Assembly (NCBI RefSeq): GCF_018070025.1
Contig: NZ_JAGPYQ010000001.1
Coordinates: 4,960,001-5,024,000, forward strand
Direction of reading: 5' to 3'
Length of the DNA: 64,000 bases
Origin: Streptomyces liliiviolaceus
Lineage (GTDB): Bacteria; Actinomycetota; Actinomycetes; Streptomycetales; Streptomycetaceae
Shown: positions 16,538 to 25,696 of the stretch, one piece after another
Numbering within the stretch: the first letter of the stretch is position 1
Layout of the letters: each line of letters opens with the position of its first letter
Translations under genes and position numbers: made by a program
Notes under the pieces: model-generated
Databases searched by the model: none
Told to the model about the DNA's origin: nothing
What the model saw: the letters and a program-made list of their open reading frames with translations, nothing else

Positions 16538-16609
16538 CGTCCCGCCCAGGGCGGGACGGGACGGTCGCAACGGCGGGACCGTGCCGGGACCCCCGTCCCC
16601 GGCACGGTC
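16538..16609. terminator. Double hairpin between convergent genes
   Basis: CGTCCCGCCC (16538-16547) pairs with GGGCGGGACG (16549-16558), and GACCGTGCCGGG (16577-16588) pairs with CCCGGCACGGTC (16598-16609). They lie between the stops at 16475 and 16622 and probably terminate both transcripts. Confidence 0.75.
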
Positions 16610-16621
16610 GACGTCAGTCGG

Positions 16622-17098
16622 TCAGCAGCCGTCGGTCCAGGCGTGCGACGAGATGTTGTCGTTGACCGACTGGTTCTTCCCCTCCCACCACGGCAGGCCG
16701 TTGTTGAAGATGTAGTCCCCTCTCGAAAGGTCCTGCCACGCGTCACCGTGGCCGAGGCAGGCGTACACCCCGCTCTGGTCCTGGTTGTAGTAGAGGTCGA
16801 CGTCGTCGTAACCGCCCGCGAAGCCGCGGTTCTCCAGCGACGAGGCGAGGTTGCGCATCGGCTGGCAGTTGCCCGTCACACCGTCGTCGCCGTAGTCCCA
16901 GTCACGCTTGTTCCCCGACCAGGAACAGTGGGCGCCCTGCTGGTAGGGGTCCGCCCACGCGTGCAGCCTGCCGTCCTCCGCGGCGGCGGCCGCTCGCGGC
17001 GCGGCGGCCGGTCCGTCCGCGGCCTGGGCGGCGGCGACCGGGCCGACTGTCGCGAAGAGCATCGCGGCACCGGTGGCGAGCAGAGTGAGTCGCTTCAT
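16622..17098 (-). CDS. Secreted small protein, peptidase inhibitor I36-like
   Basis: 158 residues with a classic signal peptide (KRLTLLATGAAMLFATVGPV, cleavage near AQA) and an Ala-rich spacer. The mature domain has LHAWADPYQQGAHCSWSG, DVDLYYNQDQSGVYACLG and a C-terminal cysteine. The layout resembles Streptomyces proteins annotated as peptidase inhibitor family I36 (SMI-like), a beta/gamma-crystallin-like fold, but identity is modest and inhibition is not demonstrated. It is transcribed in the same direction as, and 42 bases after, the lipoprotein gene at 17140-18084. Confidence 0.6.
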   Translation of the reverse strand: MKRLTLLATGAAMLFATVGPVAAAQAADGPAAAPRAAAAAEDGRLHAWADPYQQGAHCSWSGNKRDWDYGDDGVTGNCQPMRNLASSLENRGFAGGYDDVDLYYNQDQSGVYACLGHGDAWQDLSRGDYIFNNGLPWWEGKNQSVNDNISSHAWTDGC

Positions 17099-17139
17099 GT
17101 CCTCATACCTCTCAGATTCTCTGGTTCTCAGATGGGGAG

Positions 17140-18084
17140 TCAGCCGGTCTTGACGATGTCCCGGGCGCGGTTCAGCGCCCCGGACTCCAGCGTCTTCCTG
17201 TTGATGAACTCGGTGGAATGGTCAGACTCGGTCCGAGCCCGTTCAGCGCGCGCGAGCGCGCGGGCCGTCTTCGCGAGACCCGAGGCGCCCGCGCACTGGG
17301 CCTCCGCCGTCGCGGTCGCGATCTCGTCGGCGCGGGACTTACCCGCCTGACGTATGAACCGCTGACGTGCCTCCAGCGGGGAGCTGTACGAGTGGCCCTT
17401 GGTCCGCATGCAGGCCGACCACCGTGAGACCGCCGCCGTGAAGCGCTCGTCCCGGGCGACCGCGGGCGGTACGGAGCGTTCCAGAGCGTCCGTCACCTTC
17501 CAGGCGCTGTACCACTTGCGCAGGTCCGAGTAGAGGGACCGTTGTGCCTCGGACTCGCACCCCTGATCGCTGTGCCGGATGGTGCCCATGCCGGGAACCC
17601 GCGCTTCCAGACCCGTCGGCTCCGGGCCGTTGAGCGCGTCCACGGCGGCGTCCTTGCGCTTCGCGGAGAGGCTCCGGAAGTAGAGCTGGTTCGGGTTCTT
17701 CGCGGCGAGGGTGTCCCGCTTCCGCTGGATGTCGCTGCCGTAGCCGTGCTCGGCGGCCCAGGTCTCGTCGTCGATGACGTACGGGAAGAGCCGGTCGACC
17801 CCGGTCGGCAGGTCTTCGACGACGTGGAAGGAGAATCCCCGCTCCCGCATGCAGTTCCGCGTCAGGAGCGCCTCGGCCTTGGCCAGGGTCTGCCGTTCGG
17901 CGGGCGTGAGTGCGCGGGCGGCGACGGTCGGCTCCGGGACGGTGGTCCTGGGAGACGGGGGTGATGGTGCCGTCGTGCAGGCCGACAGCCCCGGCGCTGC
18001 CAGACAGAGCAGCAGTACGGCCATGGCCTTGCCCTGCCCCCGCCCTCGCCCCCGCCCTGGACAGGACCCGGTACGTCCGGCCAT
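17140..18084 (-). CDS. Putative lipoprotein of unknown function
   Basis: About 314 residues. A very basic N-terminus (Arg/Gly-rich) precedes a hydrophobic stretch ending in LSAC, a good lipobox, so it should be anchored on the outer face of the membrane. A Pro/Thr-rich linker follows, then an all-helical domain with cysteines in CMRERGFSFHV, CESEAQRSLY and CMRTKGHSY. This is the layout of many Streptomyces lipoproteins with internal repeats of a CM-x2-(R/K)-G motif. ATG 18084 is chosen because AGAGGG precedes it by about 8 bases; GTG at 18117 and ATG at 18090 are alternatives. Confidence 0.75.
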   Translation of the reverse strand: MAGRTGSCPGRGRGRGQGKAMAVLLLCLAAPGLSACTTAPSPPSPRTTVPEPTVAARALTPAERQTLAKAEALLTRNCMRERGFSFHVVEDLPTGVDRLFPYVIDDETWAAEHGYGSDIQRKRDTLAAKNPNQLYFRSLSAKRKDAAVDALNGPEPTGLEARVPGMGTIRHSDQGCESEAQRSLYSDLRKWYSAWKVTDALERSVPPAVARDERFTAAVSRWSACMRTKGHSYSSPLEARQRFIRQAGKSRADEIATATAEAQCAGASGLAKTARALARAERARTESDHSTEFINRKTLESGALNRARDIVKTG

Positions 18085-18150
18085 GTTCATCCCTCTTCCC
18101 CCGAAACGCTGCGACACCTCGAACGTTAGGAGGACCGGCTCGCCAGTGGT

Positions 18151-18166
18151 CCTGACATCTGTCAGG
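18151..18166. promoter_or_regulatory. Palindrome CCTGACATCTGTCAGG upstream of lipoprotein gene
   Basis: Perfect 7-bp arms around TC, 67 bp upstream of the lipoprotein start and therefore in its promoter region. The rest of 18085-18441 holds no convincing gene. The binding protein is unknown. Confidence 0.55.
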
Positions 18167-18441
18167 GCCTGGCGCCCTGGCCGCCGTAGTAGTCCCTGCG
18201 CCAGAACGAACCGCTGATCACTGACGCTGCCATGGCGGAAGGACGGTATTTCGTTGGTTGCCCGAGCAGAAACGCCGCCCGGACCTACGCGGGGATCTCG
18301 ACGACGGCTGACGCCAGCCGGGGCTGCTGACGGGCGGACTCGGTCGTCCGTCTGTGAGAAGACGACCCGAAGTCACGTAGGGGCGAGATGTGTTGAGTCT
18401 GGGTACGGGGCCGCCCACCCCTCACCAGTTCTGACACACCC

Positions 18442-18878
18442 TCACTCTCCGAGGAAGCTCACGGTTTCCGTCACGTCCGCCCGTCCGGTGCGCAGCCGTG
18501 GCACACCTTCTTTTTCGAATCCCACCGAGACACCGCAGAACAGCACGCGCCCGTCATCGGCTCCGACCATCCGGCTGACGGTCTTGCGGTACATCGTCCA
18601 CATCACCTGGGGGCAGCTGTGCAGCCCTTCCGCCCTCAGCAACAGCATGACCGTCTGCAGGTACATCCCCGCGTCCGCCCACTGTCCGGGTCCCATCGTG
18701 CGGTCGAGATAGCAGAACAGCACGACCGGCGCCCCGAACGCCCCTGTGTTCAGCGCGGCGATCTTGAGGGAGCCCGCGTCGCCGCCGCCAGCACGCGCTC
18801 AAGTACTGTCTTGAACACGGGCATTGAGTTGAACGCCCGCGCAGCCCTGCGACTGTCCACGGCTTCATACACATCCAC
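18442..18878 (-). pseudogene. Nitroreductase-family gene with internal deletion and frameshift
   Basis: Two parts of one nitroreductase lie back to back in different frames. The N-terminal part begins around 18878 (DVYEAVDSRRAARAFNSMPV, then VFKTVLERVLAAATRAPS) and runs into a stop. The C-terminal part continues in another frame: LKIAALNTGAFGAPVVLFCY, LDRTMGPGQWADAGMYLQTV, MLLLRAEGLHSCPQVMW, ending TETVSFLGE at 18442. The normal middle of the protein, roughly 90-100 residues including the SGSNLQPW flavin-binding region, is missing, with the junction near 18770-18780. The gene cannot give a working enzyme. Confidence 0.85.
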
Positions 18879-18952
18879 GTCTTCTCGTCCTCTCACTCCA
18901 CGGCAGGTAGGCGGGCAGGCAGGCAGCGGAGACACCGGTGTCGAGCTCGCGA

Positions 18953-21889
18953 TCACTTCCCTGGTGACAGGTCGACCTTCTTGCAGTGGAGGTCGTCGGT
19001 GACGCCCGCCGGACGTTGACACAGACGCCTCGCCTTTCCGGAGTCCGGGATCTCCGTCAGCCGGATGCTGTGGCCCGTACGGCCGCCGAAGGGCTCGGCA
19101 GTCGTGAAATCGATGTCGCCCGTGGCCTGGTTCGCGATTCTCAACTGCCAGAGGTTCGCCGCGGTGGCGGCCCTGGTCTGAGGTTTCTCGCCGGAGGCAT
19201 CGGATCCCGTCCCGTTGCTCGCGGCCTCGAAGAGCGCCCTGGTGGCGTCGTGCGAGAGCGGCGTCTGGCCGCTGGCGAAGCTGTCCGGTGTGGCGTCGAT
19301 CCTCAGATACTTCTTGGCGGCAGCGTAGAACCGCGTACTGTCCTTGGACTCGTCCAGAGCGGTCAGTCCGACGGTGTACAGGGTGACTTTCGAGGCCAGT
19401 CCGTGCCCGTGGTCCATGTTGCCGCCCTTGGAGAGGTCGTCACCGGTGAGGATGGCCATGGCGCGTTCCGAACAGTTATGTGTGTTGTTGAGCAACTCCG
19501 CCAACCGCTGCAAGTCCTCGACCCTGCCGGCGAAGTAGATGACCGACGGCCCGTCTTTGACACAGATCTCGTCGACGGAGTCCCTCATCCTCAAGTCATC
19601 ACGTTCCGGCAGGTCGTACTTGAGCAACCCGCCCTGTCCCGCAAGCTGGAAATCCTTCTTCTTCAGCATCGCCAACCCGTACTTGGCCTGTTCCCTGGTG
19701 TATTTGTCGTCGGTGTCGTCGGTGTTGCGGACGAGCACCACGGCCTTCTTCCCGGTGCCGTCCAGTTGGTCCGCGATCCGGCCCAGTTGCTCGGCCTGCC
19801 ATTCGTCGGTGGCCGCGAGGCTGAACCAGTGCATGTACCGCTCCGGCAGATACGTCGCCGAGTTCGTTCCGGAGACCACGGGAAGTCCCGCGTCCCGTAG
19901 CTTCGCGACCACCGTGTCGCTGGATTCGAGGTCACGGCCGAGACCGACGACTCCCACCACGGTCGGGTCCGTGGCGGCGTAATCGGCGATGTGACCGGCC
20001 ATGTCCACCTGGCCCTGCAGGTCCACACCGCCGTTGGCGGCCAGCACACGAAGCTTCACGGGCGTACCCACGCTGTTGATGACTCGTTGGGCGAGGTACA
20101 CACCCTTCAGTTCTTCAACACCCTTGACCGGGGACGTGCCTTCGTCGTCCGGGCTCAGAGGTCCCGCGTACACGATGGTGACGTAGTGGCCACGGTGGTT
20201 CTTCAGCACCTCGGCGTTCGCGGCGCCGATGTCCTTCTCCAGTTGCTTCAGGCCCGGCGTGTCCTTGCTCTTCGGGCCCTGTCCGCTGAAGCGGAAGCCA
20301 TCCGTCGCGATGCCGATGCACTCGATCTCACCGCCGGCCTTCTCCTTCCGTGCGGTGTACTGGTTGACGCTGAGCAGGCCGTTCGAGCAGTGGTCGCCGT
20401 ACCTGTCGTCGTACCACGTCGTACCGGTGGCCCCCAGCAGCGCCATCGACGCGGTCAGCGAGTACACGGACCACAGCGCACGGGCGACCGGGAGCCGGGA
20501 GCGGGCCTTCATGCACCGCCATTCGTGTTCCCGCAGTTCCGACAGGTCACGTGCGGGCAGCGGGATCTTCAGCACCCAGGGCAGCGTCTGCTCCTGACTC
20601 GGTGACTGGCCGGATCGCAGGTTTCCCGCCCACTCGACGTACCAGCGGCTGAGCCGACGCCGCAGCCGCTCCGAGTCTTCACGGTCGGAGCCCGTATGAC
20701 GGACGATGCTGCGTTCGAGCCGGGGTACGTCGGCGGCGGCGACACCGGCCACGATCAGCAGCGGGTCGATCTCGCTTCGCCTGCTGCGGACGTCGCTGAC
20801 GGCCTTGATGAGTTCGATGCCGCCGTTCTCGTTGCCGATTCCCCGCAGGAAGAGCATCGGGGGCCGGTTCCTCTTGAAGCCGCGCAGGTCCCAGCTCCAG
20901 CGGCGGTGGTTGTCGCGCAGATCCTCCAGGAGGGCCAGTACATACAGCCGGAGCGGGAACTCCCCGCTGCCCCGCAGCTCTTCGGCCACGTCGAAGGCAC
21001 GGGCCGCGATGGTTCGCCAGGAACGGACCGGATGCAGCAGGCGCACGTCGGTCGGCTGCTGGCGCATGCCCGCCCGGAGAAAGGTCGTCGTCAGGAACCA
21101 GCGGCTCTCCCTGCGCAGCCACAGAAGGAGTGGGGCGCGGCCGGGCACCTGGTTGAGCATGGCCAGCAGCACGACCACCAGCGCGAGGCTCGCGGGGACG
21201 AAGACGAACCACTCTGCACGGGTGAGGAGCGCGGTCAGCCCACCGAGCATGCTCGTGAGAACGATCTGCTGCATGGCCGGCGGCAGCAGTTGATAGCGCC
21301 CGCCGGAAGGCCTCCTCGGGCGCCAGTGCTGTTTGGCCAGCACCCGCAGCAGCTGTTGCTGCGCTCCTGCCCTGGCCACTGGACCGGGTCGCCGGTCCAA
21401 GGTGTCCGAGGGGTCGTCGGCGGGTTCCGGAGACCAGTGCGTCCGCATCTCCGGAGCCTCCACCGCGTCGTGGATGGCACGCACCAGGTTCAGGCGGGGA
21501 AAGGAGTACCGACGGTAGCTCGCCGACCGCTCACCCCATCCGCGGGGATCGCCGAGGTGACGGACCAGGTGGACGGCGCGCTCCGTCGGACTGCCGACAC
21601 CGTCCGGGCGCGCGGGACCGCCGCCGACCGCCGACGCGTCGAGGGCCACGGCGTGACGGGTGCCGTGGTGCCGCTGCCCTTCGCGCAGTTCGTCGACGAG
21701 AGCTGTCACGCGGTCGTCGGCGTCGGTGTCCTCGGCATGCAGCACGACGACCGGCATCGGTGGATCCCCGGTCTGGAAACTCTGGATCAGCGTCTCCAGC
21801 TGCTGCTGGACATCGATTCCGGCGAGGGTGGACATCCCGTCGTGATGACCCTCGCAGCTCGACGGGCGTTTCTGATCGCCTCTGGGCAT
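18953..21889 (-). CDS. Receptor-like membrane protein: cytosolic NTPase-like region plus extracellular type-1 periplasmic-binding domain
   Basis: 978 residues. ATG 21889 is chosen because AGGGGGA lies just upstream; the frame is open to 22180 but that part is not protein-like. Residues 1-200 are cytosolic, with a strand PVVVLHAEDTDADD where a P-loop would be expected. Two helices at about 208-246 form a hairpin. A second cytosolic part (250-470) follows, with PPMLFLRGIG and IDPLLIVAGV. A third helix at about 471-491 leads to an exported domain (500-940) resembling Leu/Ile/Val-type solute-binding proteins: GVYLAQRVINSVGTPVKLRV, TDPTVVGVVGLGRDLESSDT and PVVSGTNSATYL. No ABC permease or ATPase is adjacent, so sensing rather than transport is likely. 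Confidence 0.75.
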   Translation of the reverse strand: MPRGDQKRPSSCEGHHDGMSTLAGIDVQQQLETLIQSFQTGDPPMPVVVLHAEDTDADDRVTALVDELREGQRHHGTRHAVALDASAVGGGPARPDGVGSPTERAVHLVRHLGDPRGWGERSASYRRYSFPRLNLVRAIHDAVEAPEMRTHWSPEPADDPSDTLDRRPGPVARAGAQQQLLRVLAKQHWRPRRPSGGRYQLLPPAMQQIVLTSMLGGLTALLTRAEWFVFVPASLALVVVLLAMLNQVPGRAPLLLWLRRESRWFLTTTFLRAGMRQQPTDVRLLHPVRSWRTIAARAFDVAEELRGSGEFPLRLYVLALLEDLRDNHRRWSWDLRGFKRNRPPMLFLRGIGNENGGIELIKAVSDVRSRRSEIDPLLIVAGVAAADVPRLERSIVRHTGSDREDSERLRRRLSRWYVEWAGNLRSGQSPSQEQTLPWVLKIPLPARDLSELREHEWRCMKARSRLPVARALWSVYSLTASMALLGATGTTWYDDRYGDHCSNGLLSVNQYTARKEKAGGEIECIGIATDGFRFSGQGPKSKDTPGLKQLEKDIGAANAEVLKNHRGHYVTIVYAGPLSPDDEGTSPVKGVEELKGVYLAQRVINSVGTPVKLRVLAANGGVDLQGQVDMAGHIADYAATDPTVVGVVGLGRDLESSDTVVAKLRDAGLPVVSGTNSATYLPERYMHWFSLAATDEWQAEQLGRIADQLDGTGKKAVVLVRNTDDTDDKYTREQAKYGLAMLKKKDFQLAGQGGLLKYDLPERDDLRMRDSVDEICVKDGPSVIYFAGRVEDLQRLAELLNNTHNCSERAMAILTGDDLSKGGNMDHGHGLASKVTLYTVGLTALDESKDSTRFYAAAKKYLRIDATPDSFASGQTPLSHDATRALFEAASNGTGSDASGEKPQTRAATAANLWQLRIANQATGDIDFTTAEPFGGRTGHSIRLTEIPDSGKARRLCQRPAGVTDDLHCKKVDLSPGK

Positions 21890-22395
21890 GGCATCCCCCT
21901 GTTCGCTCTCAGTACACGGCGATGACAGGAAGCTAGCGACGGCCGGTGCAGCGGTCCGCGGCTTCGGCGGACAACGCCTCTGATGAGTGAATGCTTCTGC
22001 CGTCGAATTGCGGCGGCCTCTCGGCTCCATATCGACATCAGGTCCGGAGACGGCCTGCTTCTGTTGATGCCCAGGAGCCGGGCGGGCAATCGCGGTGAGG
22101 GCGAGGTCGCGCTTCAGGCCGCCCGACGGTGGCGGCGCAGCGGACCGCCCTCTTCCATCCTCACGCGGAATGCAATGCACCCTGCCCGAAAGGACGGCTG
22201 GAGGTGACGCCCCTCAACTCCTTTCCGGCCGTTGCCGCAGTCCGTTGAAGACGGTGCACGACGGACAAAGAAGCCTGCACGTATGACAAAGGCCGTGTCC
22301 CGCGCCGCCGTTAGTGTCCATGGCCGAGCCCCGGGAAACAGCGCTGTGAGCCGTCCTGGGCAGTCGCGGAAACGACACGGAGAGGAACGACAGGC
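21890..22395. other. Divergent intergenic region without a gene
   Basis: 506 bp between the receptor-like gene and the peptidoglycan-binding gene. Open frames exist but show neither ribosome-binding sites nor recognisable products. It presumably holds both promoters. Confidence 0.5.
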
Positions 22396-22830
22396 ATGCG
22401 CAGGACAGGCAGGAGCAGGGCACTTCTGGCGACCGGGACCTTGCTGGGGGCCCTGATGGGAGTGGCGACCGCCGCCGTCCCGGCCCATGCCGCGGACGGA
22501 GTGTGCACGGGAGCGGCATCGGTGCAGGCCGGCTCGACGGGCCGGTACTTCCTGTACCCGATCAACGTCGCCGACAACACCATCTACTGCTACCTGCAGT
22601 CCGGGCACACCGGTCCGGGAGTCAGGGCCCTGCAGAAGAACATGAACAACTGTTACGGCAAGAAGCTCGAACTCGACAGCGTCTTCGGGGCGGACACCAG
22701 GAGCGCTCTGCGTGACGTCCAGAACAGGATCGGTGCGGTGGTCGACGGCGTCTACGGCCGGGAGACCCTGGCCAAGATGCAGTGGGCCCGCTACGGCAAC
22801 GAAACCGGCGCCAAGTACGACTGCGTCTGA
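22396..22830 (+). CDS. Secreted peptidoglycan-binding-like protein 1
   Basis: 144 residues with a signal peptide (RRTGRSRALLATGTLLGALM, cleavage near AHA). One PG_binding_1-like domain follows: GPGVRALQKNMNNCYG, then FGADTRSALRDVQNRIG and VDGVYGRETLAKMQW. Three cysteines suggest disulfides on the cell surface. There is no catalytic domain. GAGAGGA lies upstream of the ATG. The next gene encodes a paralogue 94 bases downstream. Confidence 0.82.
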   Translation: MRRTGRSRALLATGTLLGALMGVATAAVPAHAADGVCTGAASVQAGSTGRYFLYPINVADNTIYCYLQSGHTGPGVRALQKNMNNCYGKKLELDSVFGADTRSALRDVQNRIGAVVDGVYGRETLAKMQWARYGNETGAKYDCV

Positions 22831-22924
22831 GTCCGGCGTTCGACCTCGCAGGTCACCCAACTTGCCGATCTCACAGTGTGATCGAGACTCTCACGCCTGC
22901 CCGATACCTTCTGTTAGGAGCACG

Positions 22925-23368
22925 ATGTCCTACCGTACGTCCCGCAACAAGCCGCGCGCCCTTGCCGCTCTGGGTGCCCTGGCTGCCGTACTCACCTGCG
23001 GTGTCACTGTCTCCCCCGCCGCGAGCGCGGCCGCCATCTACCCGACCTGCAACAAGACCAAGTCCGTCTCCGTCGCCTCGGGTCACTCCGTCACTGTTCC
23101 CGCCTACGGCAGCGCGAATACGCTGACCTGCAAACTGACTCTCGACCAGGACAAGTCGAACCCGGCCGTGAAGGCGCTGCAGCGGAGCCTGAAGAGTTGC
23201 GAGGGCTACGTCTGGCTTGACGTGGATGGTTTCTACGGCCCGCAGACGTTCCTCGCCGTTGACGCCCTCCAGGGGAGCTATGGGCTCTCCAGGGACGGCA
23301 TCTACGGCCCGAACACCCGGGACAGCATGAAGCACTACAGTCCTACGCTGGGCTGCGCCCGCCTCTGA
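22925..23368 (+). CDS. Secreted peptidoglycan-binding-like protein 2
   Basis: 147 residues: a signal peptide (SYRTSRNKPRALAALGALAA, cleavage near ASA) and one PG_binding_1-like domain. NPAVKALQRSLKSCEGYVWL is followed by FYGPQTFLAVDALQGSYG and RDGIYGPNTRDSMKHY. It has the same domain order and similar cysteine placement as the preceding gene, so the two are an old tandem duplication. TTAGGAG lies 4 bases before the ATG. Confidence 0.82.
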   Translation: MSYRTSRNKPRALAALGALAAVLTCGVTVSPAASAAAIYPTCNKTKSVSVASGHSVTVPAYGSANTLTCKLTLDQDKSNPAVKALQRSLKSCEGYVWLDVDGFYGPQTFLAVDALQGSYGLSRDGIYGPNTRDSMKHYSPTLGCARL

Positions 23369-23442
23369 CACGGCGTTTCAGCGCCCGCCGCTCCGACCGG
23401 ACCCCGGCCGGAGCGGCTTCGACCTCTCCCTTGGGGCGTGGT

Positions 23443-24456
23443 TCACTCCGCCACGGAGACGTAGCGCTCAACGGTGCCGCCGTCGCCGTCCGGCTTGGCG
23501 TCGCCCCGGTCGAGGTCCACCTCCACGCCCGCGGGTTCGAGCGTGTCGCGTATCCGTTGCCGCAGGGGCTCGCTCAGGAAGTTGTGGTGCAGGTCCAGCT
23601 TCTTGAGGTGGGTGAGTGGCTGGCCTCCGAGGAGCGCGGCGGCGCCGTCGTCGCTCAGCGTGCCCATGGACAGGTCGAGTACTTCGAGCCGGGCGGTGAC
23701 CGGGGCGGAGGCGATGGCGGCGGCGATCTCGTCCTGGATCTCGCTGTTGCGCAGGGCCAGGTGACGCAGGCGGGGCAACCGGTCGCCGTACAGGATCGGC
23801 TCCAGGTCCTCGACCGTGCAGTCACCTCCGTACTCGGAGACACCCAGCCACAGGTCGAGGTGCTCCAGCGCGGGCAGTTCGCTGGCCCCGACCCCGCGGA
23901 CGACATCCGCGGGCAGGCCTCCGCTCTGCACGGTCAGCCTGCGCAGCGCGTCGTGGCGCAGGGCGGGGAACTCCAATCGCTGTACGTCTCCCATGGATGT
24001 GCTCTCTCCCGCCCGCACGCCGAAATCCTCCAGCGCGGGAAAGCCGGTCAGCAGCGGTGTCACATCGGTCTGGCTGATCATGGAGATCTCGCACTCCTCG
24101 GCCACGATGTCCCCGAGGAACAGCGACCGCAGGGCAGGCAGCCGGTCACGCGCGGCCAACAGTGCTTCCATGGCCTCAGAGGGATCCATGTCGAGGGGGT
24201 CGTTCCAACAGCCGACGATGAGGGCACGGACCCGAGTGGTGTCGACCTCTGCGCAGAAGCGCTCGAAGACCTCCTCCCAGCCCTCCTCCTCGGCTAAGGG
24301 CTCCCCCACGGTGCTCCGCCAGACCACGGCGTCGGGCTGGCCGGTGATCAGCCAGGCCACGGTGTCGGGTTCGGGCAGGGGCGTCGGCGTCTCCTGCGCG
24401 GGAAACGTGAAGGCGGGGAGCCCGTACAGCTCCTGCATCCGGTCATAGAAACTCAT
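23443..24456 (-). CDS. STM4015-family leucine-rich-repeat protein
   Basis: 337 residues, cytosolic. The N-terminus (SFYDRMQELYGLPAFTFP) and VAWLITGQPD are typical of STM4015 proteins. From about residue 130 it consists of irregular leucine-rich repeats (LPALRSLFLGD, LPALEHLDLWLG, LPRLRHLALRNSEIQD, LEVLDLSMGTLSDDG, LTHLKKLDLHHNFLS). In other actinobacteria it sits with STM4011-STM4014, a set of unknown function; the partners are not here. ATG 24456 is chosen for AGGAG 8 bases upstream; the frame extends to 24525 without support. Confidence 0.85.
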   Translation of the reverse strand: MSFYDRMQELYGLPAFTFPAQETPTPLPEPDTVAWLITGQPDAVVWRSTVGEPLAEEEGWEEVFERFCAEVDTTRVRALIVGCWNDPLDMDPSEAMEALLAARDRLPALRSLFLGDIVAEECEISMISQTDVTPLLTGFPALEDFGVRAGESTSMGDVQRLEFPALRHDALRRLTVQSGGLPADVVRGVGASELPALEHLDLWLGVSEYGGDCTVEDLEPILYGDRLPRLRHLALRNSEIQDEIAAAIASAPVTARLEVLDLSMGTLSDDGAAALLGGQPLTHLKKLDLHHNFLSEPLRQRIRDTLEPAGVEVDLDRGDAKPDGDGGTVERYVSVAE

Positions 24457-24659
24457 CCGGTCTGCTCCTGTCCTGCGGTGCGAATCGAAGCGCCATGACT
24501 GTCGAAGCGACATGGCTGAGGGCACATCTGCCGGGGCCTACTCTGGCAGGGGTGTCGGTCCACGTACTGACGGGCCCTTCGTACAGGGGGAGTTCCCGCA
24601 CCGGCCGTGCTCCGCCACTGTCGTTGCGGGACTTCGACCGTGGCCGATGGGTGGGGCGG

Positions 24660-25667
24660 TCAGGAGGCGCGGCGGAAGGTGGCGGCCGGGCCGATCGCGC
24701 CGGGTCCGAACTTCCTGCGGATGCGATCGCTGACCGCTTCCGCGACCAGCCGGTCCTCGCGCGCCCCGTCCAGGCTGACCTGCTCGGCGACCTGGTCGGC
24801 GTCGACCAGGTCCTCCCCCTTGAGGACGAGCCCGGTCAGCCGGCCGCGCTGCAGGCCCGCGGCGTCGATGAGCCGGTACGCCATCGTGCGCAGGTCGTCC
24901 TCGTGCGCGGAGGCCTCCGGCAGGCGGCGCGTCTTCTCCCACGCGGTACCGCCGGCGAACCGCAGCGCGAGGGTGAGGCCGCGTGCCACCTGACCGCGGT
25001 CGCGCAGTTGGAGTCCGAGCCGGACGACCAGTTCGAGCAGGGCGCCGCGGACGACGGCGCCGTCCAGGGTGTGCTGGGCGAAGGTGTGCCGCACGCTCGT
25101 GGAGGCGGGCAGCGCGCGCGGGGTGACGGGGCAGGGGTCGATACCGCGGGCCCGGTCCACAGCCAGCCGTCCGGCTCTGCCGCCCAGCAGGCGCTGCACG
25201 GTGGCCGGTGGGACGGCTGCGAGCAGGCCGACGCAGTGCACGCCGTACTCGCGCAGCGCCGCCGCCTGCTTCGGACCGATGCCGTGCAGGGCCTCCACCG
25301 GCAGCGGCCCGAGCCAGTCGAGGACCTGGTCCCGCTCCACGGCGAGGACTCCCCCGGGTGCGTCGAGCTGCGCGGAGGCGGTGGCCGCGACCGTGACGGT
25401 GGGTCCGATGCCCACCCGCACGTCCACGCCCAGCCGGGACAGTGTGCGCACCCGCAGCACCTCGCCCAGGCGCCGGGCGTCCGTGCCGTGATACCGCAGG
25501 GCGCCCTTCAGCTCCACCAGGGCGGCCGACGGCGGGAGGGCCTGAACGGTCGGAGAGAGTTCCGCGCACTGCTCCAGGACCTGCCGGAACACCTCCTCCG
25601 GCAGCCGTTCCGGACAGCGCACATGCATCACGCTCGATGTCCGTACCTGGTCTTTCGCTGCCGCCAT
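24660..25667 (-). CDS. Y-family DNA polymerase-like protein lacking catalytic acids (ImuB-like)
   Basis: 335 residues. The little-finger and thumb parts are clear: VRVGIGPTVTVAATASAQ, a helix-hairpin-helix with LHGIGPKQAAALREYGV, and TSVRHTFAQHTLDGAVV. The two catalytic motifs are altered. VMHVRCP replaces the usual LHVDMDAFF strand, and PSAALVELKGALRYHG replaces the SxDE motif, so the metal-binding Asp/Glu residues are absent, as in ImuB. It lacks the long C-terminal extension of classical ImuB. The ATG at 25667 has GGAGGAGG about 7 bases upstream. An SOS box lies 30-45 bp upstream of the start, so DNA damage should induce it. Confidence 0.82.
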   Translation of the reverse strand: MAAAKDQVRTSSVMHVRCPERLPEEVFRQVLEQCAELSPTVQALPPSAALVELKGALRYHGTDARRLGEVLRVRTLSRLGVDVRVGIGPTVTVAATASAQLDAPGGVLAVERDQVLDWLGPLPVEALHGIGPKQAAALREYGVHCVGLLAAVPPATVQRLLGGRAGRLAVDRARGIDPCPVTPRALPASTSVRHTFAQHTLDGAVVRGALLELVVRLGLQLRDRGQVARGLTLALRFAGGTAWEKTRRLPEASAHEDDLRTMAYRLIDAAGLQRGRLTGLVLKGEDLVDADQVAEQVSLDGAREDRLVAEAVSDRIRRKFGPGAIGPAATFRRAS

Positions 25668-25696
25668 GGCACGCCACCTCCTCCAGACGTAGAGTA

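Noticed and set aside
20696..21925. 409-codon plus-strand frame opposite the receptor-like gene
   Set aside because: No ribosome-binding site and no recognisable domain; the opposite strand has clear membrane helices and a binding-protein fold.
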